DNA of 64,000 nt. Source: Blumeriella jaapii (Eukaryota; Ascomycota; Leotiomycetes; Helotiales; Drepanopezizaceae). A program made the translations under genes and the position numbers. Where the stretch lies: contig VWND01000090.1 in assembly GCA_009599575.1 (NCBI GenBank), positions 23,958 to 87,957 on the forward strand, in the 5' to 3' direction. The notes below the pieces were generated by a model, which searched no databases, was not told the DNA's origin, and was given only the letters and a program-made list of their open reading frames with translations. Positions 45,958-56,364 of the stretch are shown here, piece after piece (position 1 is the stretch's first letter; each line of letters starts with the position of its first letter).

Positions 45958-46703
45958 GGCGTCGGTCGTACTGAGGGGGTTGAGACTGTCTGCTGTGAGT
46001 CACGTATCGCCGGTTTGGTAGATTGGTCGAATATGCAGCGGTGGGAGCGCGAGAGATACGTTGCTAAGTGGTTGTTGAAAGTAGTTGAGAGTAGCTGAGA
46101 GTGAGGTCAGTGAGGCTCGATGAAGTCAGCCGGGCTCTAGCCGGGGTTAGCATTGTGGCCGGGTTTAGTATTGTGGACCCCGTTCTGGACTTCCGAAGCA
46201 CAGTACGATTAAGCCTCATATTGTTCCAAGACTTTGTTCTACAGATGGTCGACGTGTACAGCACCGATTGTCCTGTGAAGCAGCCCTCCAAACAAATCGA
46301 TCATGCGTGTTTTGATTGCACGACAAATCGTACGAGCCGAATTGTTTGGGAGTATGGCACAACTTCCTTTGGTCCCGAATCATCGGGCGAGTAAATTTGT
46401 ATACTCTGCAAGCTCAACTGCCCAGCCTCAGATGCCAAAGCTCATTACATGTCAGGTGCAAATCGAGAGATTTCAATTGTGTGAACAAAAAATCTAATGG
46501 GTATGCAGGCTCTAGACTAACTGGCAACCCAAACGCATAACATGCTAGACATACTCCTCGCAACGCAATTGATGCAAATCTTCAAACCCCTTTCTCCATT
46601 CTGTCCCACGTCTACGGTCATCAGTCATGTCTCGTGTCGTTTCCAAGTCGTGATTGCCCTTAAATCATAAGCCCATTACTGTGTATTGATCAATATCGTG
46701 CCA
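45958..46703. other. TAF12 promoter and 3' region of the gene at 46704
   Basis: No convincing ORF. GTTGAGAGTAGCTGAGAGTGAG-like short repeats occur near 46,080-46,110. Confidence 0.55.
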
Positions 46704-47639
46704 TCATTCCTCGTCAGAGTCCACATCCATATCTTGAACGTAGCGAAAGTATGGCAACTCCTTGAGATCGCCCCCATCGGTGTCTTCTTCCTCTTCATCG
46801 ATCTCCACAAGCTCTTCCACACTGTCGGGCCCTTCGTACTCCTCGTCGATCCGTGGAGGCGGGTCGTCAAAGATGAGACTCGTCCTCTCGCCTTTGGTCT
46901 TCCTTCGCAATCTCCTGGCGCTGGATCCAATCTCGTTTGCTCCTTCGAAGGTGACGGGCTTGAGATCCTCCTCATCCGTATCGCTGCCAATGCTTTGGCT
47001 TATAGTCCGCTTCTGCACACTTCCCGAGCTCCTCCGCTTTCTACGCTTCTCCTCCCGCATGGCCTCAAGCCATGCATCCCTATCGTCTTCGTCTTGCTCG
47101 CAGTGCAGATTCTTGAGGCTGTGCAGCACTCTGGGGTCAATCTCACTGCGAGAGACGGACCTCACCGATCCCGCTTTCTCACTCGTGGCATCTTCGTACT
47201 GGTGTGGTCGAATGACACTCCCATGGTCCGAGTCCCAGTCTTCGTAGTCGCTCGCGCCGAACTCCTCGAGCGTGAAATTTCCCTCTGTGATGACGTTTGT
47301 TCGCTTGAGAAGGGGTGGGAATTCGGACCATGGGGGCACGGGTGAGGAGGAGAGAGACCGTGGGGGGCTGCCGCTGGTGTCCGAGGGGCTGGTCGAGGAA
47401 TCGGGAGACGAGGGTCGTGGGGATAGCGCTGCAGGCTCGGTGGAAGGGGTGTAGTAGAAGTGGGGACCGTTGCCGTTTGGAGTGATGGTGCCACTCTGGT
47501 CTGGCGCCTTTATTGGCACAAAATGCATGCCATTCCGGCGGCTCTTGAATGCAAAGGAGGATGGGGCCGTGGTGGGAGTTTGCGGGGGGGAGGAAAGCTC
47601 GGACTGAGCGGGGTTGTAGTGGGGTGTAATGGACCGCAT
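46704..47639 (-). CDS. Uncharacterised Ser/Pro-rich and acidic protein, 311 aa, single exon
   Basis: ATG at 47639 gives MRSITPHYNPAQSELSSPP. The first 110 residues are Ser/Pro/Thr-rich with many SP/TP sites, then an acidic segment with LEEFGASDYEDWDSDHGS. A helical charged part (DAWLEAMREEKRRKRR) and RRLRRKTKGERTSLIFDDPPP precede a strongly acidic end (EELVEIDEEEEDTDGG, then LPYFRYVQDMDVDSDEE). No domain is recognised. It is probably disordered, nuclear or regulatory (inference). A continuous long frame without stops in a G/C-balanced region, plus an ordered arrangement of segments, supports coding. Confidence 0.75.
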   Translation of the reverse strand: MRSITPHYNPAQSELSSPPQTPTTAPSSFAFKSRRNGMHFVPIKAPDQSGTITPNGNGPHFYYTPSTEPAALSPRPSSPDSSTSPSDTSGSPPRSLSSSPVPPWSEFPPLLKRTNVITEGNFTLEEFGASDYEDWDSDHGSVIRPHQYEDATSEKAGSVRSVSRSEIDPRVLHSLKNLHCEQDEDDRDAWLEAMREEKRRKRRSSGSVQKRTISQSIGSDTDEEDLKPVTFEGANEIGSSARRLRRKTKGERTSLIFDDPPPRIDEEYEGPDSVEELVEIDEEEEDTDGGDLKELPYFRYVQDMDVDSDEE

Positions 47640-48196
47640 GGCTGCCGTCGGCAGTGCTGGTGCTCGTAAACGGTGATGGATGTGTTTGCCAGCTGTGTTT
47701 GATAATGCGTCGCGGTCAAGGCGTCAAGGCCCGCCGTGGTAGATATCTCCAATGTGGAGAAAGAAGACGAGGAGGATTGCAGTTCATGATAATCTGTCTA
47801 TCGCTCAAGCTCGGATGCCACGGGGCGTCGCAACTTGAACCGGTCCAGAGAGGCAAGCCAACCTGGGGAAAACTTCCAAAAGTGGGCGTCAGATCTTCTG
47901 GATCTTGAGAGGCTGCGCGGTCCTCGAGGGCTCAAACTCTCACTCGCGAGGCGGTGGGCAATCAGAGGAAACGCTGAGGATCAGCGAGAGGAACGGCCAA
48001 CAACAAACAGGCGTCTTGCGTCGAGAGACAGGAGGGGCTCGCGTGGTTGCTGAACGAAGACCAAGAGACAATGTAAGGTGTGCTGATCAGAGGCGAGATG
48101 TCCGCGAGGATTCTGGGATGGGGGAGGGAGGGGGAGAGGAAAGAAAAAGCGCGGTAAGCCGAGCACTTATACTTGTGCGGTTATAGCGTGGGGTGA

Positions 48197-48219
48197 GGGG
48201 GGGGGGGGGGGGGGGGGGG
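48197..48219. repeat. Poly-G tract, 23 bases
   Basis: Uninterrupted G run, flanked by further G-rich sequence. Length may be unreliable in an assembly. Confidence 0.9.
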
Positions 48220-48764
48220 AGGGGGTAGGTGAAGAACAAAAAGGTAACGAGGACGCGAGACTTGGTTCGGTCCAATCGTGACGGCAGCAAAGAATGTGTT
48301 GTTGCTACGGAGCAGGAACAAGAGAAGGCCAGTCAGCAAGTCAGCCAGTCAGCCAGCCGGGATGAGCCTGTATCGGGCAGCAATGAGGTGTGCGATAGGT
48401 GAGGGCGAGCGAATCCAACGTCGGCCGTCTGTCGTGGACACAAATTCTGCCAAAGAGGTCCAAGGATGCCTTCTGGACTCGAGTCGACGGGACGGCTCGC
48501 CGCCTCGACCGGTAGGTACTGTAGACAGAGGATGTAGCTGGCCAAAGCAGAAGAAGGAGAGCGAGATGGTGCTTCTCTGCTTTGCCAGGCGGCACGAGAA
48601 GAAGGGGGGACGGAACGTGGGAATAGCATTGGCAACTTGCAATTGGCAACTTGCATCGCCGTTGGCGGCGGCGGAGATGATGCGCTGGCAATCAGTCAAC
48701 CCGCAAGCAAGCAAGCAAACAGCGGGCAGAGGAGAGAAGAAAGATTCGTCTTCGGTCGGCAAGG

Positions 48765-48796
48765 GTGTGCAGGTGTGCAGGTGTGCAGGTGTGCAG
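48765..48796. repeat. Tandem repeat, 4 copies of GTGTGCAG
   Basis: Exact 8-bp units seen directly. Confidence 0.9.
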
Positions 48797-48939
48797 GTCT
48801 GTGAATGGCTGAGGGGGAGGGAGAAGAGGAGTTGTCAAAAAGCAAAAAGCCAAAAGAAATCCCCGTCGGCCGACACGGGACCGTCCGGAGGCACGTGATG
48901 TCCAAGGTACCCTGGCACGAGTCACAGGATGTGTTGTAC

Positions 48940-49135
48940 AGTATGTATGTACAGTACAATAGTAGTGTATATTGTATGTACAGTAGTACAGTACAGTACT
49001 GTATATAGTACCGTATACTGTATGTAGTACAGTACTGTACATAGTAACGTATACTGTATGTAGTACAGTACTGTAAATAATACCGTAATCTATACAGTAG
49101 TGCTGTTTGTACTGTAGTACAGTACTGTACGACAG
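48940..49135. repeat. TACAGTA/TACTGTA palindrome-rich tandem array
   Basis: Three related units start with GTAGTACAGTAC or GTAGTACAGTACTG at 48983, 49024 and 49060 (about 41, 36 and 32 bp). The entire segment is made of self-complementary GTACAGTAC and GTACTGTAC words. No coding role is seen. Confidence 0.8.
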
Positions 49136-52100
49136 ATAAGTCCAAGAGCTATCCCCACGCAGCATGTCACCAGGCCTCCCGACGCCGCTTTCTCCCGGAT
49201 GCGTGCCCGGTCAAGAAAAGTAAGTACAGCACGTTGAAGATCTCCCAGAGTAGCACAGTGCAGTACATGGAAGATCTAGAGCATCGCTTGTCCGTAGGCA
49301 AGAATAACCACGCATCACGCCCAACAGGGGCGGGGATGCGACGCCTCTTGTCTGTGTACTTCAGTGATCGGATTTAGACTTCTACGCTGCAAATTCCGCT
49401 CGAAAGTACGTAGATTCGACTCGGAAAGAACGCGTGAACCTCCATCGATGGTACTGTAGGTACTGTACATCGTACTGCACAGTACTTTAGCATCTGTTTA
49501 CAAGTCCTTACACACCGTGAGCTCACGTGATCGTTGGCTGTAAATCGCCACCCAGGTCTCTAGAGACAGCATCTCCCATCTCTCTGGGTCCAGTCTTCTC
49601 GCGGCACAAACTCATGCCGCTGCTAGCGAAACTCGCTAAAGCGAAAATAAAGGTTAAGCTTGTATTGTACTGAGCATTAATAAAAAACACTTTCTGGTCG
49701 TGGAGCCGTCCCTGGAAAACCAAGCTACAGCCCTTCTCGAAGTCTGAATCATTAATTACGCATAACCTCGTCTGCAAATGCTTATACTAGAGTAAACATA
49801 TCATTGTCCAATCACCCGAACTGATCACCGAGGCCTTGTTACACTACATTAGCTTGCCGAAATCCGAGGTCCATTCCTCGTGATCAGACCACAGACAGTC
49901 GCATCTCGCAACAGCCATCGGCTCGCATTGCCCGACGACCACGCTTTGGCATTGACGTTTATAAAGCCGACAACAAACGACAAAAGAAATAGGAAATCCA
50001 TAGCCACAAAGGCTCCGCGCAGGACGTTGTGCGCCCCGAGATAGGAGACCTAATACCCAGCAAGCGGGAAGGCTGCAAGTCTGTGAGAGCATGGATCTTG
50101 CTTGTACTGTACTGTACTGTACTAGGAGGCGGTCTTTCGAGTCTCAGCACATGCTCCGCTACAAGTTGAAAGTACTTCCTTGCAATTATCATCGTCCCAG
50201 CAGATGCTCCGCCAAAATGAAGAATTCTTCCTTTCGATCCCCCTCGGGTATCTTACAAGTGGTACCGCCCAGTCTGTCGGTAAGGCTTTTATGGCCAGTA
50301 TGAATCTTTGAGACCAACCGGAGAGCAGGCGGGGACCTGGGCGGAAATGGGTGCCGCAGAACTTATCAGACACTACTGCTTTTGGCGGAGTTAGTGAACG
50401 CCTTCTGAGAATTGAATTGGGGCGAGTGTCATGATTATTACAAAAGGATCTTGACCGGTCTAGCGAAAACGAATTACAAGCGACGCCGACACCTTAAAGC
50501 CTTTGATCAGCTATGGCTCTGGATATCTCATCTCGCTCAATCTTCCAGCTTGGCTCTCTGGGAGAAGGTGGACTTTCACCACGTTTACTTTCTTCGTTTG
50601 TGACTTTTCATCTCCTTAGAGAAGTACCGTTGTTTTCGGATTCTTAAGAGACTTTTCAGATCAGGCAAAACTGACGTGCTTTGATGTAGTGAAATCAATC
50701 AACCCGGTCCCTTGAACCAAAGCTTGATGGGACAGCCAGCTAATGCTGAACTTGTCGTGAGAGGCTGGTAGGTACAGCACCTTCCTTTTGAGGCGGTGTG
50801 GTGTTTGGCACTGGCTGCTTACAAATAACTGCACGTGACATGTCAGCCCCTTTTTCTATGTGGCCCACCACTCTCGTTCCTCTTCTCGGGTACCAAAACT
50901 ACACTCATTATCTTGTTGTTCACAGCCATCTAGCTCCGTCTGTGGTACAAGCTCACTATCAGAGACTGCAATAGGGATACCAGGCCATTTCTGACACCTG
51001 ATCCGATGTCATTCGTTCATGCAGTCAGCGCAGCAAAGCCATATTACATCCATCGGCTACTTCTTGAAGTCTCAAAACGCCATTTCCTATAATGTCAACA
51101 ATTTCATTTTGCGCGGACGGGCCATCTTCGTCGACGAGCCGCAATAATTACGCATCGCCTCGCTGGCAGACTCTGCTTGTTCATCCGGGCTTTTTTCTAC
51201 GTTTTTTTTTACTTCTATTTTTCTATTCGCAATTCATCGTTCAACCACCTTGCTTCATGTTTTACCGGCAATATCCAAGTGATTCCATTTATTTATGCTC
51301 TTTCCTGCAGGCAAGATAACAACTTCTTTGCATGCCATCTTGATTTCCAGTAGGTTGTGCCTGTGATCAGCCCATAACACTTTGCAAGTATCAGCCCAGC
51401 CGCTCTCCTCTTCCACGCAGTAGTTATCTCTCTGCAGAGGATAACGGGCGATCATCTATTCTCCACTATCCAGGCATTGTATGGTCCTGAAGCAAGCGAG
51501 ATCCAAGCCCTCCCTGTTTGCCCGTTCCCAAGCTCATGCAAACGTGTCCCTGGCGGGCGAACGGCGACAAGAGGGGGTGTACCTTCCCGTGTGATAATGT
51601 CTTGGGCTACTGGGAGACACCGATCAGTCTGGCTCTGTGGCTAGTCCGCCGAAGGCGTTCCTCACCTGCGTTGGCTGGGGGAGGTTTTGGGACCCTCGAA
51701 AGGCTGACTGGTTTCAGAGGAGCTGAATAGGTCCCGACTTTCTAAAAATCCCTCTCTCGTTTTCCGTTTGCTGGAGGGGTGCTGGGATTTGGATCGATCT
51801 GCTATTTGCTGGTCGTATCTCGACCTCCACAATTAGAAGTCCTATCTTGCTTGGATTTCCGTTTCGCAGAACATCACCTCTATATTTCCACGTCATTTAC
51901 TTTGAGTCAATTTTTTTTATTCCTGACACATCTACATGCTCACCAACATCAACTGCTTTACCTTCGCCCTCGCTCCAATCCACGAGAACGCCCTCCCCTC
52001 CTCCTCCTCCTTCGGTTGACGGGCCAGCTTTTCGCTCGCTACGTAAGCCATCTCATTCTCTCCCCAAGATATGCCCTCAACGACGAGAGAGAGAGGAGGG

Positions 52101-52546
52101 AAGAGGGCACGAGCCACTCTCCAGACAAGCTGCTGTTTCCTTATTCTCGACGAAATCCCAAGCCCTTCACAACCACGCGATTGAGTGGAAGCAACCACGC
52201 TTCGAGGTCCGAAATGCCAACGCTGCAGTTCGGGGAGATGGCTGGGACCGGGACTACCATTGGAACTGCATTCACGCGCTGAATTCATCTGCGTTTTGCA
52301 ATGCTCTGCACGCCACATACCGTTTGATTTGACCGGCGTCGGTTCATATAAGCATATCTGAAGGTAGCAGATTGCGAATATACCTAGGTGCACGAGCTGG
52401 TGCCAGGTGTGCATGAGGTACCACGTGAGAATGTCATCGTCAAGCCAACGGCATCTGGCTTAGCCAGTACTGTGAATCTGGCTGTGGGTTTCTTTGCCGT
52501 TTCCCCGGAAAGCCAAATCCCGACCTTTAAAAGCTTTCGGCGTTAA
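49136..52546. other. Long intergenic region, no gene recognised
   Basis: ORFs are short and without recognised domains on either strand. TACAGTAC words recur (49,450-49,490; 50,105-50,125). I cannot exclude a non-coding transcript. Confidence 0.45.
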
Positions 52547-52576
52547 CCCCCCCCCCCCAACCCCCCCCCCCCCCCC
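52547..52576. repeat. Interrupted poly-C tract
   Basis: Two C runs (52547-52558 and 52561-52576) separated by AA. Confidence 0.9.
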
Positions 52577-52786
52577 TCTTGAAACTGGAGATATGACCTT
52601 GAGAAGCAAAAGTATGAAAAGAAGACATCCAACGAGAATCCTACTATTTCTACTACAGCTACCTACCTAGAAGAGATAACGACTCAGCTGGCTGGCTAGC
52701 TCCCCAGCCCAACATCCTCTTCGCTCTGCACTTCACGGGGTGCCAAATGGACTAGAAAACCGGACTAGAGCCTCATCTCGTTCTCA

Positions 52787-52964
52787 CTTCTTCTTCTTTT
52801 TCTTTCTTCTTTTTCTTCTTCTTTTTCTTTTTCTTTTTCTTCTCTCTTCTCCTTCTCCTTCTCCTTCTCCTTCTCCTTCTCCTTTCTCCTTCTCCTTCTC
52901 CTTCTCCTTCTCCTTCTCCTTCTCCTTCTCCTTCTCCTTCGCCTTCGCCTTCGCCTTCTCCTCC
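52787..52964. repeat. Pyrimidine microsatellite (TTCTTT)n / (TTCTCC)n
   Basis: About 180 bases are almost purely pyrimidine on the plus strand. It starts with CTT/TTTC units, becomes TCTCCT hexamers and ends with GCCTTC variants. Confidence 0.95.
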
Positions 52965-53045
52965 TACACCACGAAGTAGGCAGAAAGAAAACCCAAAATC
53001 CGAACATGGGGGTTATTTGTCGCCCCAACCATTCTCTTCCAAAAG

Positions 53046-53088
53046 AGATGAACCCCTCCCCCCCCCCCCCTCAAAAAGGGGGGGGGAT
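53046..53088. repeat. Adjacent poly-C and poly-G runs
   Basis: A C run followed by TCAAAAA and a G run could pair as a hairpin. Confidence 0.8.
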
Positions 53089-53969
53089 ACGCCGAGCGAC
53101 GAACAATGTAAAAGCAGAAAAAGCAACCCAAAAACAATCAGCGATCCCAAGATAATCCATCTCCCTCTAAACTCTCCACTCGGCCAAGCACAGTACAGCA
53201 AGTACGAGCGATTTTCCCAGCGCGGCTAAAAAGACAGATTTCGCCATCCGTCGCACGGGGTTCCGGGCAGGCTCTTGAGAACGGGGATGCGTTCTCTGAG
53301 AGGCGATTTGTCTTTCCGTTTCCTCTCCTTGCTACGGGGCGGTCGTTAAGTAAGCAGGCGGAAAGAGTCGGTTTCTCCTGTGGTTGCAATCCCCCCACCC
53401 CGCAGCGAGTCTACGTACAGTACTTGCACCACGCCAACAGCAAACTTGAAGGGATTATCTAGCTGCGAGCCCCCCCTCCCCCCCCCCCCCTCGGTCTTGG
53501 ATCTGCTCTACCAGCTGGCCAGGGAACGATCGGCTTCTCGAACGCGCGCGGAGTTGCCGCCCAGCAGACGGCTCGTTCCAAAGCCGAACGAAACCCTCCT
53601 ACTGTCCGGCCCGGCGACCCAGAGGAAGAAAGGTACTGCACCGTGCGGCATCACTCCTCCAGGGCCGTTCGCGGCGAGCTCTGGACTCCGCATGTGCCTA
53701 CAGCTGGACCGAACAGCCGCGTTGCGAACCGTGCCGCGCCCTCTGGAGTTGACCGCTGCCTATCCACATGTGTACTTACTTACATACATGCACGCACCGT
53801 GGTAGAATCCCGCGTTCTCGAAACTCGAAACCTAAACGAAAAGTCCGTCGGAGCGGCGGGGAGTGGGAGCGCGATCTCTCGATGGGATGGGGCTGTGGGA
53901 AGGTGCTGAGCTGTTCGTTCTGTAGATCCTCGTTTCTTACCTGTGAGGGAGAGCCCAGAGGGGTGCTGA

Positions 53970-53985
53970 CTTACTTACTTACTGA

Positions 53986-54022
<37 letters not shown>

Positions 54023-54037
54023 GTGCTTGCGTGCTTG
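53970..54037. repeat. Microsatellite (CTTA)n then (CTTG)n
   Basis: Tetranucleotide units seen directly; the flanking sequence to 54,320 has further TTGG and CTGG repeats. Confidence 0.9.
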
Positions 54038-54755
54038 GAGTCGGGAGTTTCATTGAGATGCGTTGCCGGGGTTGGGGTTGGGTTGGGTGGAGAGAGAGAA
54101 AGCAGCTCTCGCTACGAAGGGAAGGGAAGTTTTGGTTTTTTTGGCTGTGGGCTGCTGCTGCTGCTCGCTGGTTGGTTGGTTTGGTTGGATGGGTGTAGCT
54201 TGCGTGAGGAAGAGAGAGAGCGGACAGGTGGAAACAGATGGAGAACTTGGGGTTTCGCGAGAGAGGGGGTGTGGGGGATTGGCGGACTGGCGGACTGGCT
54301 GGCTGGCTGGTGAGAAGGACGCGTGCTTCGTGAGTTGGTTGGACCGCGTTGGGTTGGTGTCTAGCTATGCGACTACTGTTTGTTTGCTGAGGGTGACGCT
54401 GGAGAGGGGTCACGTCAGTAGGTATGAAAGGGGTGGTGAGGAGTTGTGTGTGCATTCTGTGATGGGTACATGGGAGGGGAATATGAGCTATTGGTGTGAG
54501 AGGTCGGATGAGCGTAACGTGGTTTGGGTTGTGGTGGGGTTGTTGGTTAAGTAGAAGGTACCTTTGTAATGGCATGTCTTGTGATGAGATATATCGTTCC
54601 CTTCGTACCTGCTGCCGGATGGACCTCTCTAGAGCAAGAAAGAAAGGAACTCGCCGAAAAAGAGTTTGAACAACACTTGATTCGGAATCTGATATGTGCT
54701 TTAGTCAACTGAGAAATCATGGCCTGGCATTGCCTTCGTTGCAGTCTCTTTCCGT

Positions 54756-54893
54756 GGGTAAGTGAGTAAGTGAGTAAGTGAGTAGGTGAGTATGTGAGTA
54801 AGTGAGTAAGTGAGTAAGTGAGTAAGTGAGTAAGTGAGTAAGTGAGTAAGTGAGTAAGTGAGTAAGTGAGTAAGTGAGTAAGTAGTGAGTAAA
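54756..54893. repeat. Octamer microsatellite (GTGAGTAA)n
   Basis: About 16 nearly exact units. A related array is at 59715-59868. Confidence 0.95.
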
Positions 54894-55602
54894 TTGAATG
54901 AGGAGTCGATCTATGAAACAGCAGAATCGGTGAAGGGTCTGGTTCGAATTGCATTCACCCCAAAAACCCAGCCTAGGTACCTACCTACACACCAGTGCCC
55001 ACCTCTACCGGGCCGGGCTCGAGCCGCACGCTGGAACCCCTCCTCGACATGAGCCCGTAAGAAAGGTGAAAGTTCGTGTGCCTTGCCCCCCGCGATCTCA
55101 CACCCCAGACGAGCGATCGCTGCAGTCGCAGTATATCTCAAGCAGCGGCCAGATGTGGCTCGGGTGTTGTAGTGAGTCTGCGGGTTTGGGTTGACTCGAG
55201 TTGAGCGTACCTACCTACTTAGCCCGCACCCCGACTCATCCGGGTTTCCTTTCCTCGACTCACGACCATGGCCCAAAGCTTTCTCTCGATTCCCATCCCC
55301 GCTTTGCCGGTTCCTCCTGGTTTCCGGGTTGGGATCCCCCATGCGACGGATGATCCGCTATCGCGAACGCGGATCTGGCTGGCGCAGTGAGGCCCGAGAG
55401 AATGGCGGTGGCAGGCACTTGGGGCCAGGACTGGGTTGCGCATCCTCTGACCTTTTGCAGAGTCGCGATCGGGATCGGGGGGTCGCGTTTGGGTGGGTTA
55501 TGATACGGGGAAGTGAGGCTGATCAGAGAGTCAGAGTCACAGCCAGAGTGAAGGAGAAATCCGACTCCGGATTGGGAATGGGTGCAAGTGATCGTTCATC
55601 AA

Positions 55603-55800
55603 GGTAGAAAAAAAGAAGTAGAAAGGAAGTAGAAAGGAAGTAGAAAGGAAGTAGAAAGGAAGTAGAAAGGAAGTAGAAAGGAATTAGAAAGGAAGTAGAA
55701 AGGAAGTAGAAAGGAAGTAGAAAGGAAGTAGAAAGGAAGTAGAAAGGAAGTAGAAAGAAAGGAAGTAGAAAAGGAAGTAGAAAGGAAGTAGAAAAAAAAA
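55603..55800. repeat. 11-bp minisatellite, unit AGGAAGTAGAA
   Basis: Roughly 15 units, mostly exact, with a few length variants toward the end. The long repeated-peptide ORFs over it are artefacts. Confidence 0.95.
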
Positions 55801-56299
55801 GAAAAACAAGAGAAAGAAAGACAAAGAGAAAAAGGAGAACCGAAGAGCAACAGAGAAAACAGAGGATAGGTAGGACGTAGCTATGTCCACCGTGTCTACC
55901 AAAGAAAGGGTTCCAAAAACGGTATGATAAAAACGACAAGAAGCTAGACCAGAGCTATCAGGATCCAGATATACTATGGTGAGTTCCTTACCGAACTTAC
56001 CTACTGTTGGTATCACAGGTTCGTAATACAGTAAAGACCAGTCTTAAGTCGTGGTACCGAAATCAGCACGTCTTTCTACTCAGTAAGCGAGTGCAAGATG
56101 GGGTAGTGGCGCGAACACGCTGATGCGGACCACGTGACCTTCATGTGACCTCCCACTGGGGTATTCCTACACCTAGGTACATACAGTACAGTGCAGTACG
56201 TACTGTAAGACAAGCCTTACCAGGCAAGAACCACACGACGGAAAAGGCACAATTGGAAAAGACGACAGACAGGTGAGCCAAGTACTGTACATACAGCAC

Positions 56300-56364
56300 A
56301 GTAGATACCTACATACAGTAGATACCTACATACAGTAGATACCTACATACACTAGATACCTACT
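56300..56364. repeat. 17-bp tandem repeat, unit AGTAGATACCTACATAC
   Basis: About four copies, the last with one substitution (CTAGATACC). It combines the two words TACAGTA and ACCTAC common in this region. Confidence 0.9.

Larger units (their letters stand above)
47640..48940. other. Upstream region of the gene at 46704; nothing else recognised
   Basis: Contains a 23-base poly-G run (48197-48219) and an octamer repeat at 48765-48796. Overlapping ORFs on both strands are composition-driven. Confidence 0.5.

Noticed and set aside
48692..49165. Tyr-rich minus-strand ORFs of about 150 codons
   Set aside because: They are translations of the TACAGTA array in two overlapping frames.
52765..53028. 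Poly-Arg ORF on the minus strand
   Set aside because: Pure product of the TTCTCC microsatellite.
53970..54037. Possible telomere-like repeat
   Set aside because: CTTG/CTTA units are not the TTAGGG type expected for filamentous ascomycetes, and ordinary sequence continues on both sides.
55523..55939. Minus-strand ORF of 138 codons with repeated STSFLLPFYFL, looking like a membrane protein
   Set aside because: It is the translation of the 11-bp minisatellite; two frames are open for the same reason.
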